Part shown: one piece after another, positions 1 to 11,237 of the stretch
Layout: each line of letters begins with the position of its first letter
How positions within the stretch are numbered: the first letter of the stretch is position 1
Assembly (NCBI GenBank): GCA_011634665.1
Contig: WAEK01000011.1
Location: 1,296,501-1,360,500, forward strand
DNA from: Mortierella sp. BCC40632
Lineage: Eukaryota > Mortierellomycota > Mortierellomycetes > Mortierellales > Mortierellaceae
Reading direction: 5' to 3'
Length of the DNA: 64,000 bases
The notes under the pieces: model-generated
The model's input: only the letters and a program-made list of their open reading frames with translations
The model's database searches: none
Told to the model about the DNA's origin: nothing
Program-made: the position numbers and the translations under genes

Positions 1-81
1 TGTCCACTACATGCATAGACGTAAACATTTCTCTTACCACCGCTCTATTAGCTGGCGACCAGGAGCAACCACAGGTGCAGA

Positions 82-926
82 ATGACTCAACTACCCCTCT
101 GGGAACACTACCACCCATTGCCTTCTCTTCTTCGCAGTCGTTTCTGCGAGTCCCCCTCTTATTCCAGAGTAGCATGTCCCTCCACCGACTCGACATCACT
201 TCCTAAAGATCCAGGTACCTCTCCTGGAGCACCAGGTACCTCAGCCGAGTCAATCTTGCCTCCTGGTTCACCTGGTGCCTCAACTGAGTCGATCTCACTC
301 CCTGGGTTAATGGCTTCTACGAACTCTAGCAACTCAACCTCACTTCCTGGAGCAGCAGATCCCTCATTCAAGTCAGTCTTTCCTGGTACAGTGGGTCCTG
401 GATCAGCAGCAGCTATAGGTGAACCCTCCATGGCCTCTTTGAACCCAGACAAGATTGGCACATCAGACACAGGAACGGCACCAGTTGCGCCATCATCGGA
501 TGGCACATTTGGAATTCTCAACTCTGAAGAACAAACGATCCTTCTTGCACAGGTCGAGAGCATCACTCATGTCTGTGTAGAGCAGGAGAACGGGGCGTGC
601 TCAACCTGCCTTTTCAAAATATATCAGCGACGTAATGTGGAAGCTCTTGCAGGAAGCCAGCTCAGAATTACTGATATCGCGGATGTAGTATCGCTGATTG
701 GCGTATTTGTGCCCTCGAAACCGACTGAACGAATGAGATCTGTTTTTTCGAAGGAGATTCTTCTGGGTTTTGTAGAGTCAGGCAAGATTACCACTGACGA
801 ATGGGATGCTGTCGAACTCGATGACAGGTTGCCAATGAAGTCTGTCTCACGATGGTCTAAACCCAGCTCACGTTCCCTATTAGTGGGTGAACAATCCAAC
901 GCTTACTGAATTCTGCTTCAGTATGG

Positions 927-958
<32 letters not shown>

Positions 959-1275
959 AACGTCGCTATGAATGCTTGGCTGCCACAAGCCAGTTATTCT
1001 GTGGTAACTTTTCTGGCACCTCTAGCCTGAAATTTCCGGGGACTAAAGGATCGATAGGCCACACTTTCATGGCTTGTATTCACACTGAAAATCAAAATCA
1101 TGGGGACTTTTACCCTTTTGTTCTACTCGAGATTTCTGTTCTCGATGAGTCCCCCTTAGGACACCTGCGTTATCTCTTAACAGATGTGCCGCCCCATCCA
1201 AACTCCCCACTTGACAATGTCTTCAATCTAGATCGGCTACGTAAAGCAACCTTAGCGCTAGAAGAAGGAAGATGA
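82..1275 (+). pseudogene. Unrecognised reading frame interrupted by one in-frame TGA
   Basis: I do not recognise the family. A 275-codon frame opens at 82 and stops with TGA at 907-909. The same frame then stays open to a TGA at 1273-1275, giving about 397 codons with a single internal stop. Residues 40-120 are rich in Pro, Gly, Ser and Thr, with an imperfect repeat of the form PGxPGxSxESIxLPG. The rest has ordinary globular composition, for example ITDIADVVSLIGVF and SPLGHLRYLLTDV. A second open frame on the other strand (159-566) mirrors the repeat and is probably its shadow. No upstream exon is clear; an acceptor-like TTCTTCGCAG ends at about 136, so the true start may differ. It could be a pseudogene with one nonsense mutation, two adjacent genes, or a gene with an unseen intron over the TGA. 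No signal peptide or membrane segment is evident. Confidence 0.4.
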
Positions 1276-1434
1276 ATTCCGTTTCTACCTAATCGAATAA
1301 GTAAAAAAAAAAAACAATACGGGTAGTGGTATCTCACTGGCGCCGAAGCTCCCACTTATCCTGCGCCCCATATGTCTTTTCACAATGTCAAACTAGATCA
1401 AGCTCAACAGGGTCTTCTTTCCCCACTGATTTTG

Positions 1435-1484
<50 letters not shown>

Positions 1485-1485
1485 T

Positions 1486-1520
<35 letters not shown>

Positions 1521-1521
1521 C

Positions 1522-1566
<45 letters not shown>

Positions 1567-1602
1567 TCGCCGTTTACCCGCGCTTGGTTGAATTCCTTCA
1601 CT

Positions 1603-1636
<34 letters not shown>

Positions 1637-4600
1637 CAGACGGATCTGTAAACAAACAGTAAAAGAACAGCGGGAAACGAGAGAGAGAGAGAGAGAAACA
1701 GAGAAGCTGTTTTCTCGACGCCCCGCGTACAGAAAAAGCGCATTAAGTTCAGTTGACCGATCTACCGATCTATCATCCTAAGCAGACAACAATCAACTGG
1801 GCGTCAGAGTAGACTAGCGATCAAGTCCAAATCTGCATGCACCTTTACCATCGACGATTGCTTACCAATAATACCCAGCAGCTCATCTTTACACAGATAC
1901 ATCGCCTTTTTCGGGCTCTACGGCTAGGCAATACAGAGACAAAAAGTCTAGACAGAGAGTGGTAAAGCAAGCACAAGCCAGAAGAAAAGGTCCGAAAGGG
2001 TCAAAAGTGTATCAAGGCATAATCGATCGTGCAGGACCAACCAAACGTCAATGGATCAAGCATATTCACTCTTATCCTATCCTGTCTGTGAAGACCCCAT
2101 ATTTAGCAAAAAAGAAAACGCGTCTTCAAAGCACATGGGGAGAACTTATTCGGATCGGTGCTAGGGCCTTTATTTTACTAGGTTAGAAAAGAAAGGGAGT
2201 AAAGGTATTTGTCTATTAGTACAGAATCGAGCACCGCTCATTTTTTCTTTCATTATCAAGCATAATAGGATCTATTCGCCTTTTCCCTCATCTCCTTACC
2301 CTGTTTTTTTTTTTTTTTTACTCCCTGGGGTTCTTTCCTATTTTGACTACAGTAGTAGGGCGCCAATGGATACGCGTGAGGGAAGGTTAACATTAGATAC
2401 TCCGAGACGCCATCGAGATAACGGGCTCTTGTAGATTACAAGGCGCATTGAATCGTGTTGACGACTGCTTTTCCAACACGTCTCCTGTGTCCGATGCACG
2501 GTCTTTCTAGAATACTGAGGCGTCCATTTGTCAGCCACGTTGGTTCTTAATCCATGCCTTGATGATGGATAATCCGCTTACTCTGATTCGTTCTTCTCTT
2601 CTCTCTCTTTCACCTGCACTGCGTCTTTTTCAAATTTTGTGCATTGAGCTGTTCTTGAGTTTTTTTACCTGTCGGTCTGTCTGCCTGCCTGCCTTTTTTT
2701 TTTTGCTTCGCACCACCAGGTGTTGCTCAAATAGAGACATGACTAGGATGCATCCTACTGCCTGCATAAATCGACCCGATTTTCTATACTTTTTTTTTGC
2801 TTCACGAGCGACCTGTAATCGATCGGGGCGTGCTATTCTATTTCTGCTGAAGGATATTCTATTTTGATGCTCAAAGTAGTCCTTTGGGCCAAAAGGGCAA
2901 AAAGCGATGCGACGGAGTAGGAAGGTGTTTGGCTAATCAAGGCAGAAGGAGTTGTTCGCACAGATCAGATTTGAGATCTGGTTCGATATGAATAAGGAAA
3001 TGCCTTGTAAATGCCTTTTTCAACTTTTTTTTTCTTTATCTCTATCGCATCGCCGATTCGTACAATGACGTTCTTGGACCCTCCCTCGATGTCACGGTAC
3101 TAAAAGCGGCGCTTAATCTTTTACACGTAGTCCTGAGCTATTCCTATCCACATTGAGTTGGTTTAACTGGCGTTTGGTTCGCGATCCGGTTAGTGGCGGC
3201 ATCACTGGCGGGCATGACTGGACTGTGTCCCAAATCCCCCTTCGTTAACCGGTTGGGCAGATGGACCATATTCTGACAGTAATTGCGCAATTCTTTGCGC
3301 CGCCTATCGAAAGGGAAGCAGATTAACTGGAGATACGGTTCAATGTCTGGTAGAGCAGGACACCTCTGTCCTGTCCGGTGCGCTCACAACGGTCCTTGTA
3401 AATCCGAGGGAAAGATTTCGTTTTCGCGCCTGGCCGTACTCATAACCGCAGCAGGTCTCCAAGGTGAACAGCCTCTAGTTGATAGAACAATGTAGATAAG
3501 GGAAGTCGTCAAAATAGATCCGTAACTTCGGGAAAAGGATTGGCTTTAAGGAATGGGTGCATTGGGCCCTTGTGCTGAGGCTTGAGGACTCTTACGGAAC
3601 TAATGGGCAACTGGACGGATCTGTTCGAGACTTCTTGCGGACGCGCTTGGGCTACCTTTGGCGTCCGGTGCACGCTTAACATTCAACTTAGAACTTGTAC
3701 GGACGAGGGGAATCTGACTGTCTAATTAAAACATAGCATTGCGATGGCCAGAAAGTGGTGTTGACGCTTTCACTCTTTCCACGGTTTCTCTGCCACATAT
3801 ACTGTTTGGACGTCCCCAAACCAGACTTTCTATCCTAAAGCATGCAAGAACGACTTCTATTTTTTGTCCAGCAACGGGTCCAATTCAGTGAGCATCTCTC
3901 TATTGGATCTGTCTCCTGAATTTTTTTTTTTTTTTTTTTTTTTTTTTTGTTTCCTTTGGACCTGACAGCAAGCGGCAGAAAGGTGAGGAAGGGTGCGTTG
4001 TCTCTTGTATGAAAGAGACTCCGTCATGTTGACTTCGTTGGGCGTGGCTCTGCTGGTGTTGAGCCCTCCCATCATTAGAGACCACAGGAGTGGGCTGCTT
4101 AGCAGAGATGGAAACAAAGCCTCCATGTAGCCTTTCTCCTTTAGTGCAACTCGAGCCATCTCGAAGGCAAGAGAGAGAGAGAAAAAAAAACAAAGGGTTC
4201 TGAGCAAAGCTCTCCTTCATTCACCCTCTTTGGACACGGACACACAAACATAGAGACACAGAAACACGGACAGACGAACACGGATACAAGTCGTCTCTGT
4301 CATTGTCCATATCTGTGTCCCTCCTACCTCTCGTATATTCGGGATTTCTCGAGCCGTGCTCCAAAAGGGACCGCTTGACGGACTCTTCATGCTCTGTCTC
4401 CTCGAACTCGACCGTCCCTCTCGGCTTATTCACATGTGCCCGTCCTGCGCAACGCTAGAAACCAAAGTAAAGCAGAGGCTCAGCAAGGCTTTGGTAGCTT
4501 CCTGTTCTTCTTTCTACGTTTCTTTCTTTGATTTGCCTTCTCTAATCGAATAGAGCCAGATCGGGATGAAAGGGACGGCAGGAAAGTAGTCTGCTGTCTT

Positions 4601-5403
4601 TGGCTTGGCTGCGGCTGTTCCTTGACTTTTTGTTGATCTCTGAGTACACGCTTACATGTCCCGGAAGAGAGAACGGATAATGATGGCTCTGGTGCATGAT
4701 GTCCAACCATTGTTCTGCTTCGTCGCTCTATTCTCCTATCTCTCTCCTCTCTCTCTCTCTCTCATTTTTTTTCCTGCTTCGCTTTTAGCTTCCTTTCCAC
4801 ACCGCCCCGATCGGCATTTCTGCGGGCGCATTTTTTTTACCAGTCCTTGTCCGTCCTCCTCTGCTCGAGATATAAACACCTCGAAGCGCAACACCGATTC
4901 ATCTCTTTTTTCTCTCTCTCTTCTCTTTTCCTCTTTCCGATCCTCTTCAAGCCTGTGTCTCGCTTCCTTGCTTGTCTACTTCCAACTCGGCCCTATCGTC
5001 TCTCTCGATATCGGATACGGAAAAAAAGGGATTGCAATGCCACTTCTTCCTTGCCACAACACGACAATAGCAACAGTAGCAGTCATTCCTTCCGTTCCTG
5101 CCCTACTTCTCAGCACAGCATAACGCTAAACCAACACACCATCTCAACCAAACCCCTTTTCAAAAGACTCGCCGTTTCGACATCTACTCCTCGTCCAGTC
5201 TTTTCCTTTTTCTTTCATTTCTCTCCCTTGCCTCCTCCTCTTTTTCTCTCTACTCCCATCTACACTTTCACTACTTACCTTCTCCTTATCTGTCACTGCC
5301 TTGAGCTTACCTGTCCTGGTCAGTCTTAGTAACCCAGCACTGAGTACTTGCAGGAAAGGGTCACCTCACTCAGTTGACACACACACACACACACACAGCA
5401 ACA
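1276..5403. other. Gene-poor spacer and upstream region of the carrier gene
   Basis: About 4.1 kb in which I can support no gene. It holds poly(A/T) runs (around 1302, 2305, 3920 and others), a GA-rich patch near 1680 and, from about 4730 to 5403, a strongly CT-rich stretch with a short CA repeat (5381-5397) just before the carrier start; that CT-rich part is probably promoter and 5' leader. A 75-codon basic frame at 1959-2186 has a plausible composition but no splice or homology support. Several other frames here are only low-complexity Ser/Phe/Leu translations. Confidence 0.5.
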
Positions 5404-7398
5404 ATGCCAAGCGACTACTCTGTCAACCTCAAAACCGCAGCCACGGCTGCGTTTTGCGCGAGGATCCTAGTCCACCCCTGTAAGTCTGCACCTCCACCCC
5501 CATCCCCCTAATTCAGGAACGGTTATCGCATTACACACTCAAAATTCCCAAACTCTAACATAGTTTGCCTTGCATCTTTTGGTTTTGTTTTCTCACAACC
5601 CCCAACGGTCACCCCCTTCTCCCTCCCTCTTACACATTCACGATCAACAGTGGACAACGTCAAGGTGTCTATCCAATGCGCTAAAAACGTCCCCGACAAA
5701 CTACTCCCACAACTCCAGCAGCTCGTCAACACTGTTCGACACCAAGTTCATGCTCAACAAAAGCGCCTTGGCCAACAGTCTTCACTGGCCCCCCAACAGT
5801 TGGTCCGCTCACAGGGAAAGCACCTTTCTAAGACCCAGGTCTGGAGGGGTCTGTATGGAGGCGTCTCGTTTGCGTTGATCTTCCAAGTCCCCGCCATGGC
5901 GTGCTTCCTCTCCACCTACGATGCGACTAAACATGGATTGGCGTTCATTTCCCAAAATGCCGACCTCCCCGTCTTTCAGCTCCACCATGCAGAGACTCAC
6001 TTGGTCAGCGGATTCATGGCCAAGGCTGTCGGCACATTCGTTTGGGCCCCAATGAACAAAATCCAGGCTATGCAGCCCAGTTCGGGTCTGATGCAACTCA
6101 CTCTCAAGGATGCCTACCAACTCGCAAAGCAAGTCTGCGCGAAGGAAGGTATCTCTAGCCTGTGGAGTGGCTATGGAAAGACTTTAGGTTCACTCTTGCC
6201 CTATACGATGATCTACTTTGCCACCTATGAGCACATCAAGAAGGCTGTCCGGTATGGTGTGTCCAAGAGCACGGATGAGTCGGGTGAGGTGTTTGACTCT
6301 GCTGCTTTCTTCGATGCCCTACAAGGGTATATTCCACTGGTCGGTGATCAGACCCGCCTGCTCAATAAAGGTAGCGATGGGTCTGTAGAACTTACCCCAG
6401 GCATCTTTATGGCCTGCGTTGCCAGCTCAGTTGCGACCTCGTCTGCAGTTTGCCAGACTGCGATTGCAGTCCGTGAAAAGCTTCAAGAGCAACTGGACCT
6501 GGCTCTGGATACTCCCAAGAAGACAAAAAAACCCACAGTGTTGGCCAACTCGGTACCTACACTCCGTCTTCAGCCCATGCTGAGCATGGGGTCCTCATCC
6601 TCTTCTTCCTCGGTGAGGACGTCGTCGTATCCAATGTCCAAGACGTTCCCATCGGCCTTGACGGTCATGGGCTCTTCATCGGGCTCTGGATTCCGGGCTC
6701 ACCCGATGGCGCCGCCTCAGTTCAAGGCTCTGATGTCTAGCTCCTCGACCGTCGCAGGACAGGTCGCTTCGGGACTTCCGTGGCAACCGACTCAGCACGC
6801 TACGGTCCCCACGAGCTGTCAATCAGGCTTGATGAGCACCGGTCCTCACCATCTCCATGCGCCCACACAAAACAATTTGTTGAAGCCATCTGCAGCGCAG
6901 TACCTTTCTCAACCAAATTCTCCTACTTCCCCAATCTCTCCCTTCTCGCCAGCTGCCAGTCCCTTTTCGCCTTCATCGCCCATCAGCTCTGCGCCTTCTT
7001 CACCCAACGTGAGCATGGCCAACTGCAGCCTGGCGGCTCGTGTAACGGCGACACCTGTCCAGAATGCGAGCGCGTTGATGATGACTTCAGCCATGACAGC
7101 TCCGATCACACGCACGGCCGCTGCCGCAGCGGCTTCAGGTGTTGCGGAAGCCGCCACAGCGACCACGATTCATGATCTTCACGACTTGAGACGCGTCAGC
7201 AGCAGTAGTAACTATACGACTATGATGGCCACTAGTATGAGCAAAAATGCTGCTGCTCAATCTTCCTCCTCGTCTCCAGGTTTGCTCCGCTCGATTGCTC
7301 GAGGTCTGGGACCACGGATCATGTGGACTGTTCCTGGAGTGACTCTGACCACTGCCGGGTTTGAGGTCTTGAGAGGCATGGCTACGCCATCTTCGTAA
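5404..7398 (+). CDS. Mitochondrial carrier (SLC25) family protein with long low-complexity insert
   Basis: Predicted inner-membrane solute carrier; substrate unknown. Exon 1 is 5404-5479 and exon 2 is 5651-7398, with an intron from GTAAGT to CAACAG. The spliced protein has 607 aa, about twice the usual 300. The junction rebuilds the first carrier signature, HPLDNVK at residues 24-30 (P-x-D-x-x-K). The second signature is degenerate (APMNK at about 158-162, Asp replaced by Asn), followed by GYGKTLGSLLPYTMIYFATYE-like repeat-2 helix residues at about 199-219. The third repeat is recognisable only at its end: GLGPRIMWTVPG at about 580, the usual G-x-x-P-R context. Between repeats 2 and 3 lies about 240 residues rich in Ser, Ala, Pro and Met. 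The start is the first ATG in frame with the carrier signature. Family certain; transport function is an inference, because two of three signatures are altered. Confidence 0.9.
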
Positions 7399-8066
7399 TC
7401 GCGTCTTTTTTTTTTTTTTTCTTTTTTTTTTTTTTCCACCCCAGACCTTGAATTGGAACTTTTTTTTTCGGGGAGGAAAAAAATGCCCTGTTCAGTGCTG
7501 GATGATGAGTCTCGTCTTTTTTCTTTTTCTTTCTGCCTTCTATTTATCTACATATATAATATGCTACCTAGTTGTCCTTGCCCTTCCCTCTGCTCCCTAT
7601 CTTACTTTTCACTTCGCCCCTTCCATATCCCTTCTCTTCTCTTCCCTTCCCTGCTTCCAGCTTACTATACCCATTACTCCATGTCGCTCTCTCCCCCCTC
7701 CCCTTGTATACAGTTATGACCTTTGTATATTCTTTGATGCCCCCTTCCTCTCTCTTTACACGTTCAAATACATGCCATTCCTATCTCTCTCTCTCTCCCC
7801 TTTTTTTTCTTCCTCTCCAATGTGATGACCCTTCCCCTCCCTTTCCTTTCACGCTTTTCAACCACATTTTCATGACTTTCATTGCTTCCTATTTTTTTTT
7901 CTTAGCTCGACTCGTTTCTAGAGTCAGTTCGCATAATCTACGTTCGCACCTGGCTTTACTTTAATTATTACTATTGTTATTTCTAGTAAAATACCAATAT
8001 GCGTTCTGCTGAACACCAAAAGAAAAAAAACGTGTCTTGCTCTATTTGGAGGATGAATTGGAGGGG

Positions 8067-8069
<3 letters not shown>

Positions 8070-8156
<87 letters not shown>
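8070..8156. repeat. (GA)n microsatellite, about 43 units
   Basis: An uninterrupted AG/GA dinucleotide run of about 86 bases. It is the longest perfect dinucleotide repeat in the window and forms one arm of an inverted pair with the CT run at 8313-8361. Confidence 0.98.
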
Positions 8157-8159
<3 letters not shown>

Positions 8160-8308
8160 GAGAAGGGAAAGGGAGGAAAGGGTTCAGGAGAGATCCTTAT
8201 TCTCATGTGGATTCAATGAAATGTGGTGCTCGAGGGAATAGAGGAAATTCGATTATTACTGTTTTTTTTTTTCTCATGCCTCGATAATGCTTAGCATAGA
8301 CAGGTTTT

Positions 8309-8312
<4 letters not shown>

Positions 8313-8361
<49 letters not shown>
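8313..8361. repeat. (CT)n microsatellite followed by poly(T)
   Basis: About 24 uninterrupted CT units, then T-rich sequence to 8393. It is the reverse complement of the GA run that ends 157 bases upstream. Confidence 0.98.
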
Positions 8362-8367
<6 letters not shown>

Positions 8368-9320
8368 TTTTTTCTTTTTTTTTTTTTTTTTTTCGTGCGT
8401 ATCATCTTCTCAATTATGCTTACTTTATTAGCCATCATTCTCTCTCTCTCTCTCTCTCTCCGTCTATCTTCTTGACTGTCCATTTTTACATTTGTATAAA
8501 TATTTGTCTCCTTGTCCTGGCTCCTGTAACCCAAGCTCGAAATAGGTGCAGCCATTATCTAAGCACTTTTTTTTTCCGGCCTGCATCTGAACATTCGAAC
8601 AAGAGCTGTTCCTTTTTTTTTTTTTTTTTTTTTTTGTTGGAATTTCTGTGCATACGCGTGTGTGCGTGTGTGCGTGCGTGGCTCTCATAGTAAGAGACGA
8701 CGCCATGGAACTAGACTCGGAGACAATTTCTCTCCTTTAGATGATCATTCTCAAACACGCATTCACGCACTTTCCATTGAAGCCTTGTTCCATACTCTTG
8801 CTCCACTCCTGTTGTCTTTGCAAGAGAGAGAAAGAAGAAGAAAAAAAAAAAAAAGCGATCACTGAACTGCATGCTAATCTTCCAAGGGCATTATTCAAGA
8901 AAAAATCCAACCAAAGCCTTGTCTCCTCTCTCCGATGGAATCCGGCTTGTGTATCTCGGTATCCCCGCTAAATCGTGGTACGACAGGTACAACACCAAAC
9001 CAGCACTTTGTGTCCGTGCGAGCCGTTGAATCATCAGCAAGCTTCGCCCTCTTCCTTCCCCTTTGTGAAAAATAGTAATCTTTTTTTTTTTTTTTTTTTG
9101 ATTTTTAGCACTTTCTGGAATTTTTTTTTTTTTTATTGTCCCGGGGAGATGGAGAGAGAGCTTTTATAAAAAAGGGTCAAGTCCTTAGTATGGGGTCATT
9201 ACAAAATAGTGGGGTCAGAGTAGAGCGTGAAGGGAGCGTAGACTCTGTTCTCGTTCTCACTATTTTTTTCTCCTTCTTCCAGTCAATGGAAGATGAGTGG
9301 ATTGTTGGTGGGTGGGTCGG

Positions 9321-10267
9321 TTAGTTAGCCCATGAGGCGTCAAAGAGATCATCAACTGACTCAGAGGAATCGCCTTCATTGTCATCGTCCTCACCAAAGA
9401 TTTCGCCATCATCGTCCTCCTCCTCCTCGATATTCTCACTCTGTGGAGTCTGAATATCGTCATCCACGTCTCCATTGACATCGAAATACTCCTCTGACTT
9501 CATTTCCTCGATCCAGTCCTCGAGTCCTGCCTTGTTGTCCAGTCGGCGCTCCTCATCCTCATCGGGTTCGCCATAGAGAACCTCGTCATCGTCGCTTTCC
9601 TCTTCTTCTTCTTCTTCTTCTTCTTCTTCCTCTGGGTCATTCTCGCCATCGTCAGTCTCCTCAGTCTGCTCCTCACCCTCATCCTCATCCTCATTCTCAT
9701 CTTCGTCTTCGCCTTCATCTTCGTCTTTGTCTTCGTCCCCGTCCTCGTCTTCAACTTTTTCTTCATCCTCATCCTCGCCTTCATTCTCCTCTTCTTCGTT
9801 CTCCTCCTCTTCTCCATCATCCTTCTCAAAGAGACCATCATCCAGGTCAAGGTCACGCTTGGCAACCACGTTGGCCTCTGCCTTGGCTTCCAACTGGAAG
9901 ACACTGCCAAAGCTGTCGCCCAAGGAAAGATGAGCGTCCTTTTCGTAGATCACGGATCGTCGGAGAAGGGGCGAGTCGATGTTGCGACGGCGGCGGCGAC
10001 CGAATCGGTGGCCAGGGTCTCCGCCAACGGCTCCGCCGGGGCGGTAATTAATCGGGACGTACTCTTCCTCGGACGATTGCGCGACAGGCCCTACATGGAT
10101 GCAAATAAAAGAGAACATGGGTTAACCAAATGACGGATAGAACGGTGTTCCAATAGAATCTTTTGGCTCATGTAATAAATACAGGAGGCAGGGGGACAAC
10201 ATGCAGAGAGGCGCAAGTTGAGAGTGAGAGAAAGTGAGAGCCGCTTCTTGTTGGCAAAGATCTCCCG

Positions 10268-10305
<38 letters not shown>

Positions 10306-10572
10306 TGTAGAGTGAGAAGAGATGTCCCTTCTTCCCCTGTCCTTGGAGAGGAGCAGAAAAGACAGAAAAGACAGGGAAATATAGAGGTTACCTTCCCAGA
10401 TGGGTGGAGAACGGTATCGCTCGAACGTGTCGATATCAACGGTCTGGGCCAGAGCAGGTTCAGGAGCACCCGCAATGGGCGCAGCATTGGCTACGGGAGA
10501 GGCAAAGGCATTGGGTGCGTGAACAGCAACAAGGGCCAAGGTGATGGCTAATGTCAGGATGACTTTGGTCAT
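9321..10572 (-). CDS. Secreted, highly acidic protein with dibasic sites
   Basis: No family recognised. Exon 1 is 10572-10392 and exon 2 is 10090-9321, with donor GTAACC and acceptor CCATGTAG; the junction keeps frame at G61. The protein has 316 aa. Residues 1-24 form a clear signal peptide (MTKVILTLAITLALVAVHAP, then NAFA before the likely cleavage site). A short Pro/Ala-rich segment follows, then basic clusters RRRRR at 92-96, RR at 104-105 and KR at 138-139, of the kind cut by Kex2-type proteases. From about 140 to the end the protein is dominated by Glu and Asp, including a run coded by a (CTT)n trinucleotide tract near 9600-9630. The intron carries a GT repeat. It is likely secreted or a wall/vacuolar acidic protein; processing into fragments is an inference. 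Confidence 0.8.
10270..10304. repeat. (GT)n microsatellite inside the intron of the acidic protein gene
   Basis: About 17 GT units within the 10391-10091 intron (CA on the coding strand). Confidence 0.95.
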
Positions 10573-11237
10573 TGTTGAGGTAGAATGAAAAAAGATTCGC
10601 GGAATGTCTGTCTGCTGCAGGTGGGGGTGGTAGGAAAGAATGTTTGGATGGAGCTGTGTTATTCAGTTGAAAAGGAAAGAGAGAGAGAGAGAAAGAAAAG
10701 GAGCGACAGAGGAGAGAGAGAGGGAGGGAAAATAGGCGAGATAGTTGCGATTGGAAAAAAAAGTGAGGGGTATTGTTAAAGAAACGTGGCAGGTTTGCCG
10801 GAAGGGAAGGGGTGGTCGTCTTGTGGTGGATGGATGGGAAAGGGTGGAAGGATGAGATGGTGCTTTGGTTTGATGGGACAATGAGAAAAGAGAGAGAGAG
10901 AGAGAATGAGAGCACAGGTGCTATTAAAAAAAAATCGTGCTCTCCCCTCCCCGCCAAGAGTACCCCCCACACACACACACACACGCAGACACCTGTTGTG
11001 CCCTGGAGGTTCCAGAGAAAAAGAGAGCACATGCCCCGTAAGATTTGCCAACGTCGATTTTATTACCTGGCTGCCGGCTCCCATCGTTTTCTGACAAGGG
11101 CGTTCTTTCAACCTCTTTGTTACAGACGGCGCAAAGACTAAGACCTCTTGGAATGCATGCTTTTCTCTCGCTCTCGTTCTTTCTTTCTTTCTCGAGTCAA
11201 TTAGGCGACAAAGAGGCATGGACCATCCAGTCCTTAG
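10573..11237. other. Upstream region of the acidic secreted protein gene
   Basis: About 0.66 kb between the start of the acidic protein gene (-) and the 3' end of the small membrane protein candidate (-). On the coding strand it is CT-rich with short CT and CA repeats (10678-10694, 10890-10905, 10971-10984), as expected of a promoter and leader. No gene seen. Confidence 0.6.

Larger units (their letters stand above)
7399..9320. other. Spacer between convergent genes, dense in microsatellites
   Basis: No gene seen. It contains the 3' ends of the carrier (+) and of the acidic secreted protein (-), poly(T) at 7407-7435, a long GA repeat, a CT repeat, a second short CT repeat (8440-8460), poly(T) at 8611-8635, 9079-9099 and 9120-9134, and a GT-rich patch at 8657-8680. 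All frames reported here translate only repeats. Confidence 0.7.

Noticed and set aside
159..566. 135-codon minus-strand frame with Gly/Pro repeats
   Set aside because: Overlaps the repeat of the plus-strand frame at 82-1275; the plus frame extends well beyond the repeat with ordinary composition, so the minus frame is more likely the shadow, though not certainly.
1959..2186. 75-codon basic frame resembling a nucleic-acid binding protein
   Set aside because: Starts with a non-ATG codon context, no splice signals, no family resemblance; composition alone is not enough.
7999..8241. Arg/Glu dipeptide repeat proteins around 8.0-8.6 kb
   Set aside because: Pure translation of the GA and CT microsatellites in several frames.
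9727..9933. Ser-rich plus-strand frame
   Set aside because: It is the reverse reading of the poly-Glu/Asp segment of the secreted acidic protein.
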